Assembly (NCBI GenBank): GCA_023434855.1
Contig: JAEYSJ010000276.1
Span: 1-12,771, forward strand
Direction: 5' to 3'
DNA: 12,771 nucleotides
Source: Bacillota bacterium
Lineage (GTDB): Bacteria; Bacillota_C; Negativicutes; JAEYSJ01
The notes beneath the pieces were generated by a model that saw only the letters and a list, made by a program, of their open reading frames with translations, did no database searches and was not told the origin of the DNA. Positions 6,333-12,771 of this stretch are shown one piece after another (the first letter of the stretch is position 1; each line of letters opens with the position of its first letter). The translations under genes and the position numbers were made by a program.

Positions 6333-7277
6333 ATGAGTAAAAAATTGCCCACACAAATCAATAACCTTATTTCAACAATTGTTTCCAGCTACAGCGAACA
6401 TGCTGAAACAATGCCCCTTGACTTAGATTCTCTTCCCAGCAAGCACGCAATAATTGAAATAATCCACAAGCTGCGGGCATTACTTTTCCCTGGATATTTT
6501 GGGAAGCAAAATCTGCTAACCGCGACCATCGAATACCATATTGGCGACCTCCTAGTCAACATACACGAAAAGCTGCATGAGCAGATATGCTATGCTTTGA
6601 AACACCGGGTAGTCAGCCACAATGATTCTGGGAACGATATAGCTAATAAGGTTGATGACATTGTCTGTGAATTCTTAAGCAAAATCCCTGAAATTCGGGA
6701 TGTTCTCGCATCAGACGTGCAAGCCGCCTTTGACGGCGATCCTGCGGCAGAAGACAAAAGTGAAATAATATTTTCCTACCCCGGTATTTTTGCCATAAGC
6801 ATCTACAGATTAGCCCATGAATTGTATTTGCTCTCAGTGCCGCTTATACCGCGAATTATGACAGAATATGCCCATAGTGTCACCGGAATTGATATTCATC
6901 CCGGCGCCCAGATAGGCAAGTATTTCTTTATTGATCACGGGACAGGGGTGGTTATCGGCCAGACGACAACTATCGGCAACCATGTTAAACTTTACCAGGG
7001 AGTTACCCTTGGAGCCTTGTCCACAAAAGGGGGACAGAGTCTGCATGGCGTTAAACGCCACCCCACTCTCAAAGATGAAGTAACGGTGTATTCCGGCGCT
7101 TCGATCTTAGGCGGTGAAACAATTATCGGCAAAGGTGTTGTAATAGGCAGTAATGCCTTTATAACAAAATCGGTTCCGGACGGCACTAAAGTAAGTGTAA
7201 AAAATCCCGAATTACTGTTTAAAGGTCAGGCTCCCCGGGAGTTTGAACAGGCACTTACTCCGGACTGGGTCATTTAA
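6333..7277 (+). CDS. cysE: Serine O-acetyltransferase, long form
   Basis: A 314-residue cytoplasmic enzyme that acetylates L-serine with acetyl-CoA to give O-acetylserine, the sulfide acceptor in cysteine synthesis. The N-terminal helical domain (about 1-165) is longer than in short Bacillus CysE and matches the EpsC-like long form. The left-handed beta-helix domain follows: GIDIHPGAQIGKYFFIDHG with D201-H202, VVIGQTTTIG hexapeptides, the flexible TLGALSTKGG loop, KRHPT with H243, and repeats to about 280. These are the catalytic and cofactor positions of the family. The C-terminal tail beyond 290 would be the part that cysteine or CysK binds in homologues. The start has AAGGCGGG eight bases upstream. 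It has its own promoter and terminator, so it is monocistronic. Its closeness to the sulfite reductase fits cysteine synthesis. Confidence 0.95.
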   Translation: MSKKLPTQINNLISTIVSSYSEHAETMPLDLDSLPSKHAIIEIIHKLRALLFPGYFGKQNLLTATIEYHIGDLLVNIHEKLHEQICYALKHRVVSHNDSGNDIANKVDDIVCEFLSKIPEIRDVLASDVQAAFDGDPAAEDKSEIIFSYPGIFAISIYRLAHELYLLSVPLIPRIMTEYAHSVTGIDIHPGAQIGKYFFIDHGTGVVIGQTTTIGNHVKLYQGVTLGALSTKGGQSLHGVKRHPTLKDEVTVYSGASILGGETIIGKGVVIGSNAFITKSVPDGTKVSVKNPELLFKGQAPREFEQALTPDWVI

Positions 7278-7352
7278 TGAACTCGCCCACCTAAACCCGG
7301 ACATTGTGGCTGTGGCGGAAGGCTTTACACCTGCACAAGCGGAAAAGCTGAG

Positions 7353-7380
7353 CTCCCACTTTTTGAAGTGGGAGTTTTAT
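7353..7380 (+). terminator. Terminator after cysE
   Basis: A perfect 9-bp stem, CTCCCACTT with AAGTGGGAG, has a four-base loop and is followed by TTTTATAT. It lies 75 bases beyond the cysE stop and before the next promoter. Confidence 0.85.
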
Positions 7381-7418
7381 ATTTGGGCCAATTCATGATA
7401 TGCCAGTATTTTCATCGC

Positions 7419-7447
7419 TTGTCTTAAATGTTTGTTCATGATACTAT
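7419..7447 (+). promoter_or_regulatory. Sigma-70 promoter of the helicase gene
   Basis: TTGTCT (7419-7424), a 17-base spacer and TACTAT (7442-7447) match the consensus well enough and follow the cysE terminator. The leader would be about 40 bases. Confidence 0.6.
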
Positions 7448-7494
7448 TTTGTTAATTGAACCAGATCAATTTGGGGTCCGAAGGGTAATGATGT

Positions 7495-9882
7495 ATGTCT
7501 TTAAATAAAGCTGTAAAAATTTCCGTACGGAATTTGGTTGAGTCTGTGCTTCGCTCAGGAGATTTAATGTCGGAATTTACCGGCAGCTCCCGCATGATAG
7601 ACGGCGGCAAAATTCATCGTAAAATTCAGCAATCGCAAGGTTCAGAGTACCTGCCGGAGGTAAGTTTGGCGATAGTAATTGAAAGGCCGAAGGTAACATT
7701 ACATATCAGCGGGCGGGCAGATGGTGTAATTGTCACCAAAGGTGAGCCCGGCAATGAAAATGTGACGATTGACGAAATCAAGTCAGTCACTACTGAACTG
7801 AGGTTGCTTGAAGAAAATTATAATCCGCTGCACTGGGCGCAGGCAAAGTGCTATGCCTATATTTACGCGGTGCAGCATGATCTGGCTGAAATTGGCGTTC
7901 AGATTACATACTGCCAGGCAGCTACATTGGAAATCAGGACTTTTAAACAAAGCTATTCTGTTGAACAACTAGCCAATTTTTTCACTCAACTGATAACCCA
8001 ATATATGATTTGGGCGGAGCGGGCCGGCGATTGGTTAGCAGTTCGTGATGCCTCCGCCCAGTTGTTAGAATTTCCATTTTCATCTTTTCGCCAAGGCCAG
8101 CGGCAGCTGGCTGTTGCTGTATATAAAACAGTAAGCAAAGGGCAAAAGCTGTATGCTCAGGCACCGACAGGCACCGGCAAAACGATTGCGACCATTTTCC
8201 CTGCCGTTAAGGCTATGGCAATGGGGGATGTGGAAAAGATCTTCTTTCTCACTGCCAAAACGGTTACCCGCCAATTAGCGGAAGAGGCCTTCAACAGACT
8301 GCGCCAGGCGGGTTTGAAATTCAAGACCCTTACACTAACTGCCAAAGAAAAAATTTGTTTTATGCCAGAGGCGGCTTGTACTCCTGAAGAATGTCCCTAT
8401 GCCAAAGGATATTATGACAGACTTAACCCGGCGTTGGACCAATGCTGGCAGCTTGAAGCCTTTACCCGTGAAGTAATTGAACAGCATGCCCGCACGCATA
8501 CGGTTTGCCCCTTTGAATTTTCTCTGGATTTGGCCCTGTGGGCTGATGCGGTAATATGTGACTATAATTATGTGTTCGACCCGCGTGTTTATCTGAAACG
8601 ATTTTTTCAGGAAAATACCGGACAATATTGTTTTCTAATTGATGAAGCCCACAATCTTGTTGACCGGGCACGGGAAATGTTTTCGGCAGATATAACTAAG
8701 CAGGCGTTTCTTGAATTAAAGAAGATTATTAAAGACAGTTTACCCCAAATTGCTAAAGCTGCCGGGAAAATAAATTCGTTTATGGTAAAGACCGGCAAAA
8801 TGTGCGTGGAAAAGTCTCAAACGGGCCAACCGGACAACTATGTAAGCACGGAACCGCCAAAGGATATTATCCCGCTGCTGAGAAAGTTTGCTGGATTGGC
8901 CGAAGAATGGCTGGCAAATAATGAACCTGCCGATTTCCGTGAAGACCTTTTGGACATTTATTTCAAAGTCAGTGCTTTCTTGCGAACCTTTGAGATGTAT
9001 GATGAAAGATATGTGACCTATGCCGAGAAGACGGACAAGGAAGTAAAGCTTAAACTTTTTTGCGTTAACCCCTCGCATCTCTTGCGGCAGGCTTTAGCGC
9101 GGGGACGAGGGGCTGTCTTTTTTTCGGCTACTCTGACGCCGCTTAATTACTTCCGGGAAATGTTCGGGGGTGAGGAACCAGATGGCAGGATTGCAGTCGC
9201 TTCTCCTTTTCCTAAAGAGAACTTATGCCTGCTCGTTGCCGATACGATCAGCACCACTTATAAAACAAGAGAGCATACTTATGATGATGTTGTTAAGAGC
9301 ATAACGGCTGTAATTGAAGCAAGAGCCGGAAACTATTTGGTGTTTTTGCCATCATATCGCTATATGGAAGAAGTGTACCGGCGGTTTTGCCTGGAAAACC
9401 CATTAATTAAGGTAATCCGGCAAGTTGGCGAAATGGCCGAAGAGGAACGGGCTGTATTTTTACATCAGTTCTCCGGTGACAATACAGATACCCTTGTAGG
9501 GTTTGCCGTACTTGGAGGGGTATTTGGCGAAGGTATTGATTTAACAGGTGAACAGCTGGTCGGTGCTATTATCGTCGGTGTAGGCTTACCACAGGTGTGT
9601 TTGGAACGGGAAATCATCAGGAATTGTTTTGATAAAGAAAACCGTCAGGGCTTTGAATATGCCTATGTTTATCCGGGAATGAACAAAGTCCTGCAATCAG
9701 CCGGACGGGTAATTCGTACCGAGCAAGACCGGGGGCTGGTTCTCCTGATTGACAACAGGTTTTCGCAATCCAGGTATAGAAGGCTATTTCCCCAGGAATG
9801 GAATGGGGCTGTAAACGTGAGAACCATCAGCAATATAGCTAATATGGCAAAAAGGTTTTGGGTAAAGAAGCAAAAGCAATAA
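7495..9882 (+). CDS. XPD/DinG-like Fe-S DNA helicase with N-terminal PD-(D/E)XK nuclease domain
   Basis: A 795-residue cytoplasmic protein with two parts. Residues 1-180 look like a RecB/Cas4-type nuclease: H41, D76 in SGRADGVI, E94-x-K96 in TIDEIKSV, and the Q116/Y120 motif WAQAKCYAY. Residues about 195-795 form an SF2 helicase of the XPD/DinG type: Walker A APTGTGKT (223-230), FLTAKTVTRQ, the DEAH box (383-386), SATLTPL, VFLPSYRYME, GGVFGEGIDL and QSAGRVIRT. Four cysteines after motif Ia (C288, C295, C300, C338) suit the family's [4Fe-4S] cluster. The family unwinds DNA 5' to 3' using ATP. The nuclease part has no four-cysteine set like Cas4. The start has AAGGG nine bases upstream. Likely role: DNA repair or processing of branched DNA. 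It is a stand-alone gene here, without clear repair or defence partners. Confidence 0.9.
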   Translation: MSLNKAVKISVRNLVESVLRSGDLMSEFTGSSRMIDGGKIHRKIQQSQGSEYLPEVSLAIVIERPKVTLHISGRADGVIVTKGEPGNENVTIDEIKSVTTELRLLEENYNPLHWAQAKCYAYIYAVQHDLAEIGVQITYCQAATLEIRTFKQSYSVEQLANFFTQLITQYMIWAERAGDWLAVRDASAQLLEFPFSSFRQGQRQLAVAVYKTVSKGQKLYAQAPTGTGKTIATIFPAVKAMAMGDVEKIFFLTAKTVTRQLAEEAFNRLRQAGLKFKTLTLTAKEKICFMPEAACTPEECPYAKGYYDRLNPALDQCWQLEAFTREVIEQHARTHTVCPFEFSLDLALWADAVICDYNYVFDPRVYLKRFFQENTGQYCFLIDEAHNLVDRAREMFSADITKQAFLELKKIIKDSLPQIAKAAGKINSFMVKTGKMCVEKSQTGQPDNYVSTEPPKDIIPLLRKFAGLAEEWLANNEPADFREDLLDIYFKVSAFLRTFEMYDERYVTYAEKTDKEVKLKLFCVNPSHLLRQALARGRGAVFFSATLTPLNYFREMFGGEEPDGRIAVASPFPKENLCLLVADTISTTYKTREHTYDDVVKSITAVIEARAGNYLVFLPSYRYMEEVYRRFCLENPLIKVIRQVGEMAEEERAVFLHQFSGDNTDTLVGFAVLGGVFGEGIDLTGEQLVGAIIVGVGLPQVCLEREIIRNCFDKENRQGFEYAYVYPGMNKVLQSAGRVIRTEQDRGLVLLIDNRFSQSRYRRLFPQEWNGAVNVRTISNIANMAKRFWVKKQKQ

Positions 9883-9887
9883 ATTTA

Positions 9888-9896
9888 TGCTATAAT
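9888..9896 (+). promoter_or_regulatory. Extended -10 promoter of the small secreted protein gene
   Basis: TGCTATAAT is a consensus extended -10 (TGnTATAAT), starting six bases after the helicase stop. No convincing -35 box is placed upstream, which such promoters can tolerate. It would allow the following gene to be expressed apart from the helicase. Confidence 0.6.
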
Positions 9897-9933
9897 TAGA
9901 TTGCCAGAAAAATACACATGGAGGTAATAAAAA

Positions 9934-10398
9934 ATGGGACAGTTCATTAGATTTACCCTGGGTATTGTTTTTTGTATCATCGTTTCGGTAATTACTTCAC
10001 CTTCGGCTCAGGCTGCATCCGGACAAGCAGCCCCAGCACAGACAACCATGAAGGTTAAGGTTAGCATTGACCAGCCTGATATATTCTGGAATTATACTTT
10101 TTTGACTAAAGACACTACTCTTGGAAAACCAGCCACTGTTAAACTGGTATGGAGTGTAGGCGAAGTACCAAAATCGGAAAAAACCGAAGTCGTTGTTAAT
10201 ACAGGAAAAACCGCCGGCCAGTTGGACATTTCCACTGAAAAAAAGGCCTTGGTCAATATTAATGCCATCGTTTATGATTCAAAAAACAATAAATTAGGTG
10301 TTATAAACCTGCAAATCCAAAACAACGGACAAACCGAGAATATCACAATTTCACCGCCTGAATTTACTGAACCTAAGATCATTTGGAGCAATGCATAA
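9934..10398 (+). CDS. Small secreted protein of unknown function
   Basis: A 154-residue protein with a signal peptide (hydrophobic 5-22, cut near SAQA at 27), followed by a short Ala/Gln/Pro linker. The mature part is rich in Thr, Val, Lys and Asn with alternating hydrophobic residues (MKVKVSIDQPDIFWNY, PATVKLVWSVGEVP, KTEVVVNTGKTAGQLDIS, ALVNINAIVYDSKNNKLGV, INLQIQNN), a pattern of a small all-beta, Ig-like domain. There are no cysteines in the mature part and no sorting signal. I do not recognise a family. The start has GGAGG eight bases upstream. It has its own -10 box and a strong terminator, so a link with the helicase is doubtful. In a diderm it would be periplasmic or released. Confidence 0.75.
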   Translation: MGQFIRFTLGIVFCIIVSVITSPSAQAASGQAAPAQTTMKVKVSIDQPDIFWNYTFLTKDTTLGKPATVKLVWSVGEVPKSEKTEVVVNTGKTAGQLDISTEKKALVNINAIVYDSKNNKLGVINLQIQNNGQTENITISPPEFTEPKIIWSNA

Positions 10399-10409
10399 GT
10401 GAAAATAGT

Positions 10410-10450
10410 AAGAACCCACTCAAGGTAATACCGAGTGGGTTCTTTTATCT
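10410..10450 (+). terminator. Strong terminator, possibly bidirectional
   Basis: A perfect 12-bp stem (10410-10421 with 10433-10444; AAGAACCCACTC on the left) has an 11-base loop and runs into TTATCTT. It begins 12 bases after the stop of the small secreted protein gene. On the minus strand the stem is followed by ACTATTTTC, so it may also stop transcription from the metallophosphoesterase. Confidence 0.9.
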
Positions 10451-10544
10451 TGGTGCATAACATTCGAAAGCTCTTTCCATCTCAACAATTGCGTATCTTC
10501 CTCTTTTTCAGCTTATCGTGTAATTATCAATTTATTTTTCAGTC

Positions 10545-11693
10545 TCATTCAAAAGAAATCAGTATATCTACAATTTCCGGGTAGTTTCCGATACGGATAG
10601 GCGGACCCCAGGTACCAAACCCGCAGGAAACAATTACATGATCACTGCCTTTTTGCAGATAACCCCAATCATTCTCAAATATGCGGGTTGTTAAAAGATT
10701 GTTGGGAAAAAATTGCCCATGGTGAGTATGTCCCGACAGCTGCAGATCGACACCGTTTTGCTGCCCCTCCTCCAGATGAAAAGGTTCATGATCTAACATA
10801 ATAACCGGCAGGCTGCGATCAACCCCATCCATGATCCTGGGTAAATTCAGCCTGTTTTTGCCTGTCACCCTGCCGACCATCGGGTCATCACGTCCAACAA
10901 CGTAAAACTGTTCATTTACCTTAATATATTCATCACGCAGCACCTTCACACCAGCCTGGCGCAGATGTTCAACCGCAAGTTCGCTGTTGCCGCCAAGGTA
11001 CTCATGGTTACCCAGAACAGCATACACGCCAAATCTGGTTCTCAGTTTACTTAGCCCCTCCGGCATTTTCTGTTCGACAAACCGGCTCACATCCTCATCT
11101 ATCGTATCACCAGCCAAAAATACGACATCCGGCTCCAGTTGGTTAATCCGGTTAACCAGCATTTCCAGACGGTTGTTGTCAACAATTGGTCCGAGATGTA
11201 TATCAGATACCAGAACTGCGTGCAATTTCGGCAAGCCGGCAACGGATTTCCCAATCGTTATATCATAATGATGTATGCGAGGGCTACGGGCATTCCAGGA
11301 ACCATATACCAGCAAAGCGCCAACAAAAATTACCACTCCGATGCCCAAGACAGGCGATGGATATTTTATTGCCGCAAGCACCGAAAAAAATATTTTGCCT
11401 ATGTTACGTAAAAAATCGATGAGCAGCCAAGTGAAAAAAAAGTAATAGATTGCCGCGAACCAATAATCGCCGACGATGGTAATCCAATCGTTGACTCCTC
11501 CCGGATAGTATGCCCTGCTGAATCTTGCCACAAAGGGCGACAGCGCAACCAATATATAACCGGCCCAATATAAAAATGTATAAGGTCCGATAATTTCTTT
11601 AAATGATTGAAAAAGCCTTAAACTAACGTAGTAATTGGCCGTACAATAAATAAGAAAAAACACACTTAAAAAAGCAATGAATTGTGAGCTCAT
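10545..11693 (-). CDS. Membrane-anchored metallophosphoesterase
   Basis: A 382-residue protein of the calcineurin-like phosphoesterase family (YkoQ/YaeI-like). The N-terminal 135 residues hold about four membrane segments (near 3-20, 38-58, 75-95 and 113-131). The catalytic domain starts at about 155 with metal-binding motifs in the standard order: D164-x-H166, GD at 195-196, GNHE at 228-231, H302 and GHTHHG at 321-326. YaeI-type relatives act on lipid or pyrophosphate substrates, but the substrate here cannot be inferred. The start has GGAG eight bases upstream. It is a single gene, divergent from the autotransporter, with terminator-like structure about 100 bases beyond its stop. It fits the envelope theme of the window, though no direct partner is visible. 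Confidence 0.9.
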   Translation of the reverse strand: MSSQFIAFLSVFFLIYCTANYYVSLRLFQSFKEIIGPYTFLYWAGYILVALSPFVARFSRAYYPGGVNDWITIVGDYWFAAIYYFFFTWLLIDFLRNIGKIFFSVLAAIKYPSPVLGIGVVIFVGALLVYGSWNARSPRIHHYDITIGKSVAGLPKLHAVLVSDIHLGPIVDNNRLEMLVNRINQLEPDVVFLAGDTIDEDVSRFVEQKMPEGLSKLRTRFGVYAVLGNHEYLGGNSELAVEHLRQAGVKVLRDEYIKVNEQFYVVGRDDPMVGRVTGKNRLNLPRIMDGVDRSLPVIMLDHEPFHLEEGQQNGVDLQLSGHTHHGQFFPNNLLTTRIFENDWGYLQKGSDHVIVSCGFGTWGPPIRIGNYPEIVDILISFE

Positions 11694-11893
11694 AATATTA
11701 ACTCCTTCGCATCGGCAGTATCCATTCCTAATGACCCCTCCCGTTTTTTAGGCTCCTATATTGGGCTTAAATATTGAATACCATAATTCACCTTTCTTCT
11801 TTTATCTTATTATTTCCTCCACAATCTGTGTTAAAAATTAGGAGTTATATTCAGCCTTTTGCTATTAATATTTCCATGTAAGCAACTTAAACA
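11694..11893. other. AT-rich intergenic stretch
   Basis: This lies between the metallophosphoesterase start and the palindrome at 11894. It must carry the minus-strand promoter of the phosphoesterase, but I see only a weak candidate (TTAACA-16-TAATAA, near 11810-11835). There is no ORF, RNA gene or repeat. Confidence 0.4.
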
Positions 11894-11946
11894 TATAAAG
11901 CCAAATATAAGTCAACATTTACAGTTGACTTATATTTGGCTTTATA
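11894..11946. repeat. Perfect 23-bp inverted repeat with 7-base loop
   Basis: Arms 11894-11916 and 11924-11946 are exact reverse complements (inner ends AAGTCAAC and GTTGACTT); the loop is ATTTACA. It is AT-rich and not followed by a T-tract, so a terminator role is not obvious. The right arm contains TTGACT, the -35 box of the autotransporter promoter. The symmetrical left arm gives an inverted TTGACT, but the minus-strand -10 position (GTTTAA) is poor. Confidence 0.9.
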
Positions 11947-11953
11947 CTACTAT
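11925..11953 (+). promoter_or_regulatory. Sigma-70 promoter of the autotransporter gene
   Basis: TTGACT (11925-11930), a 17-base spacer and TACTAT (11948-11953). The -35 and most of the spacer lie in the right arm of the 23-bp palindrome. A protein bound there would cover the promoter. Confidence 0.7.
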
Positions 11954-12114
11954 TATGGTAAATATATGAAATAATGTAAATGTGAGTTAATTATTAATTA
12001 TTTATTAAAAGAAGAGTTAAGTTTTATTCTAAAATTTTTTGGGGGTGATTTATAAGAATAATCGATAATGTCTAATCGCTTAGGTATTATTAACTTTTAA
12101 AAAAGGAGGACCAA
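11954..12114 (+). other. Leader of the autotransporter gene
   Basis: About 155 transcribed bases lie between the predicted promoter and the ATG. They are AT-rich, with one G-run (TTTTTTGGGGGTG near 12040) and a weak AATAAT/ATTATT pairing around 12060-12090. I recognise no riboswitch class. The ribosome-binding site AAGGAGG sits five bases before the ATG. A ten-codon ATG-to-TAA frame at 12068-12100 lacks a ribosome-binding site. Confidence 0.45.
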
Positions 12115-12771
12115 ATGAAAAAACACAAAGAATGGGGTAAATTATTAGCGTTTGCATCTATTATTTGTCTAGTGCTTTCTATGTACAAGCCTGTCTGGGC
12201 AGCTTCAGGCAGCGGTGCCAACAGCACAGCCACCGGCGTAAGTTCTGAAGCTAGCGGCGCTAACAGCACAGCCACCGGTGAAGAAGCTTGGGCGCACGGG
12301 GACTACGGCACTGCAGAAGGCCAGCATTCCAATGCCCAGGGATTAGAAGGCACTTCCATTGGCGCGCACTCTTGGGCTTATGGCGATTTAAGCACGGCTG
12401 TCGGTGGATGGGCCAGAGCATATGGAACAAACAGCGTTGCGATTGGTGATAATTCTACGTCAGGCGTGAAGGGCGATACAACTATCACTAATACTACTGC
12501 GATTGGTACCGGGTCAACTGCAGTCGCTTCAAACAGCGTTGCCCTAGGTGCGGGATCAATCGCCACTCGTGCGAATACCGTATCAGTAGGTTCAGTTGGT
12601 AATGAACGGCAAATCACCAATGTAGCCGACGGTACTGCCGGTACCGACGCTGTTAATGTGAATCAATTGCACCAGACGGGAGCTTTGGCAGCAGCCCTTT
12701 CAGGACTGTCTGTTCTACCTTTTGACCCCAGTAATAAAGCCCAGATTAGCGCCGGATATGGCAACTATCAT
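12115..12771 (+). CDS. Compact YadA-type trimeric autotransporter adhesin (3' end outside window)
   Basis: At least 219 residues, open to the window edge. It has a signal peptide at 1-30 (LLAFASIICLVLS, cut near VWAA) without the long ESPR extension. The head region (about 31-160) has YadA-like repeats: NSTATG twice, then AHG, AEG, SIG, AYG, AVG, NSVAIG, TAIG and NSVALG at about 14-residue spacing. The neck, RQITNVADGTAGTDAVNVNQL (about 165-185), is classic. The sequence passes almost at once into GALAAALSGLSVLPFDPSNKAQISAGYGNYH, the start of the C-terminal YadA membrane-anchor barrel. The coiled-coil stalk is therefore nearly absent. The family forms trimers, with each chain giving four barrel strands in the outer membrane, and the head binds surfaces. 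About 45 more residues are expected beyond the edge. Confidence 0.93.
   Translation, partial: MKKHKEWGKLLAFASIICLVLSMYKPVWAASGSGANSTATGVSSEASGANSTATGEEAWAHGDYGTAEGQHSNAQGLEGTSIGAHSWAYGDLSTAVGGWARAYGTNSVAIGDNSTSGVKGDTTITNTTAIGTGSTAVASNSVALGAGSIATRANTVSVGSVGNERQITNVADGTAGTDAVNVNQLHQTGALAAALSGLSVLPFDPSNKAQISAGYGNYH
12211..12280 (+). repeat. 42-bp direct repeat in the adhesin head
   Basis: Two 28-base copies (12211-12238 and 12253-12280; AGCGG(T/C)GC(C/T)AACAGCACAGC...) differ at only three third-codon positions and are 42 bases, exactly 14 codons, apart. This is the head-repeat period, and the near-identity in DNA suggests a recent duplication. Confidence 0.85.

Noticed and set aside
7488..7508. 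Tiny ATG ATG frame overlapping the helicase start
   Set aside because: Only six codons; more likely chance ATGs in front of the true start at 7495.
8335..9078. Several minus-strand open frames inside the helicase gene
   Set aside because: They are antisense shadows of a gene with a full set of helicase motifs, with no ribosome-binding sites of note.
11894..11946. Rho-independent terminator
   Set aside because: No T-tract follows on either strand and no gene ends nearby; overlap with a promoter explains the position better.
12068..12100. Ten-codon leader peptide before the adhesin
   Set aside because: There is no ribosome-binding site at a suitable distance and no codon pattern suggesting attenuation.
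12090..12620. Two minus-strand frames rich in Ala, Val and Pro opposite the adhesin
   Set aside because: Their repetitive composition is the complement of the adhesin head repeats.

Overview
The window looks like chromosome from a diderm Firmicute of the Negativicutes (Sporomusa/Pelosinus-like). It mixes Firmicute-style genes (a short single-anchor signal peptidase I, long-form serine acetyltransferase, strong GGAGG ribosome-binding sites, moderate GC) with a YadA-type trimeric autotransporter, which needs an outer membrane. This placement is inference from gene content; no rRNA or tRNA gene is present.

Layout, left to right. (1) 1-2326, minus strand: a sulfur block with an E1-like MoeB/ThiF adenylyltransferase, a short siroheme/2x[4Fe-4S] sulfite reductase and a TusA-like sulfur carrier. 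(2) About 2360-2740: a gene-free stretch packed with inverted repeats, including a MITE-like palindrome with 9-bp tandem units, a perfect 20-bp inverted repeat whose arm recurs at the window's left edge, and a rho-independent terminator. (3) 2740-6060, minus strand: an envelope gene series transcribed amidase -> six-bladed beta-propeller -> small secreted protein -> signal peptidase I. (4) 6061-6332: divergent intergenic region with a clear sigma-70 promoter and an operator-like palindrome in front of cysE. (5) 6333-7277, plus: serine acetyltransferase with its own terminator. (6) 7495-9882, plus: an XPD/DinG-type Fe-S helicase fused to an N-terminal PD-(D/E)XK nuclease domain, then a small secreted protein and a strong terminator. 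(7) 10545-11693, minus: membrane-anchored metallophosphoesterase. (8) 11694-12114: intergenic region with a perfect 23-bp inverted repeat carrying a promoter -35 box. (9) 12115 to the edge: a very compact trimeric autotransporter, truncated by the window.

How the genes may work together: sulfite reductase and the TusA-like carrier would supply reduced sulfur, and CysE makes O-acetylserine, the acceptor for sulfide in cysteine synthesis. The MoeB/ThiF-like enzyme would activate a sulfur-carrier protein not encoded here. The envelope genes deal with peptidoglycan cleavage and protein export. I see no CRISPR array, phage, intact insertion sequence or clear defence island. The items most worth a second look are the palindrome-embedded promoter of the autotransporter, the nearly stalkless autotransporter, the nuclease-helicase fusion and the repeat cluster. 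I did not find a convincing wholly new system.
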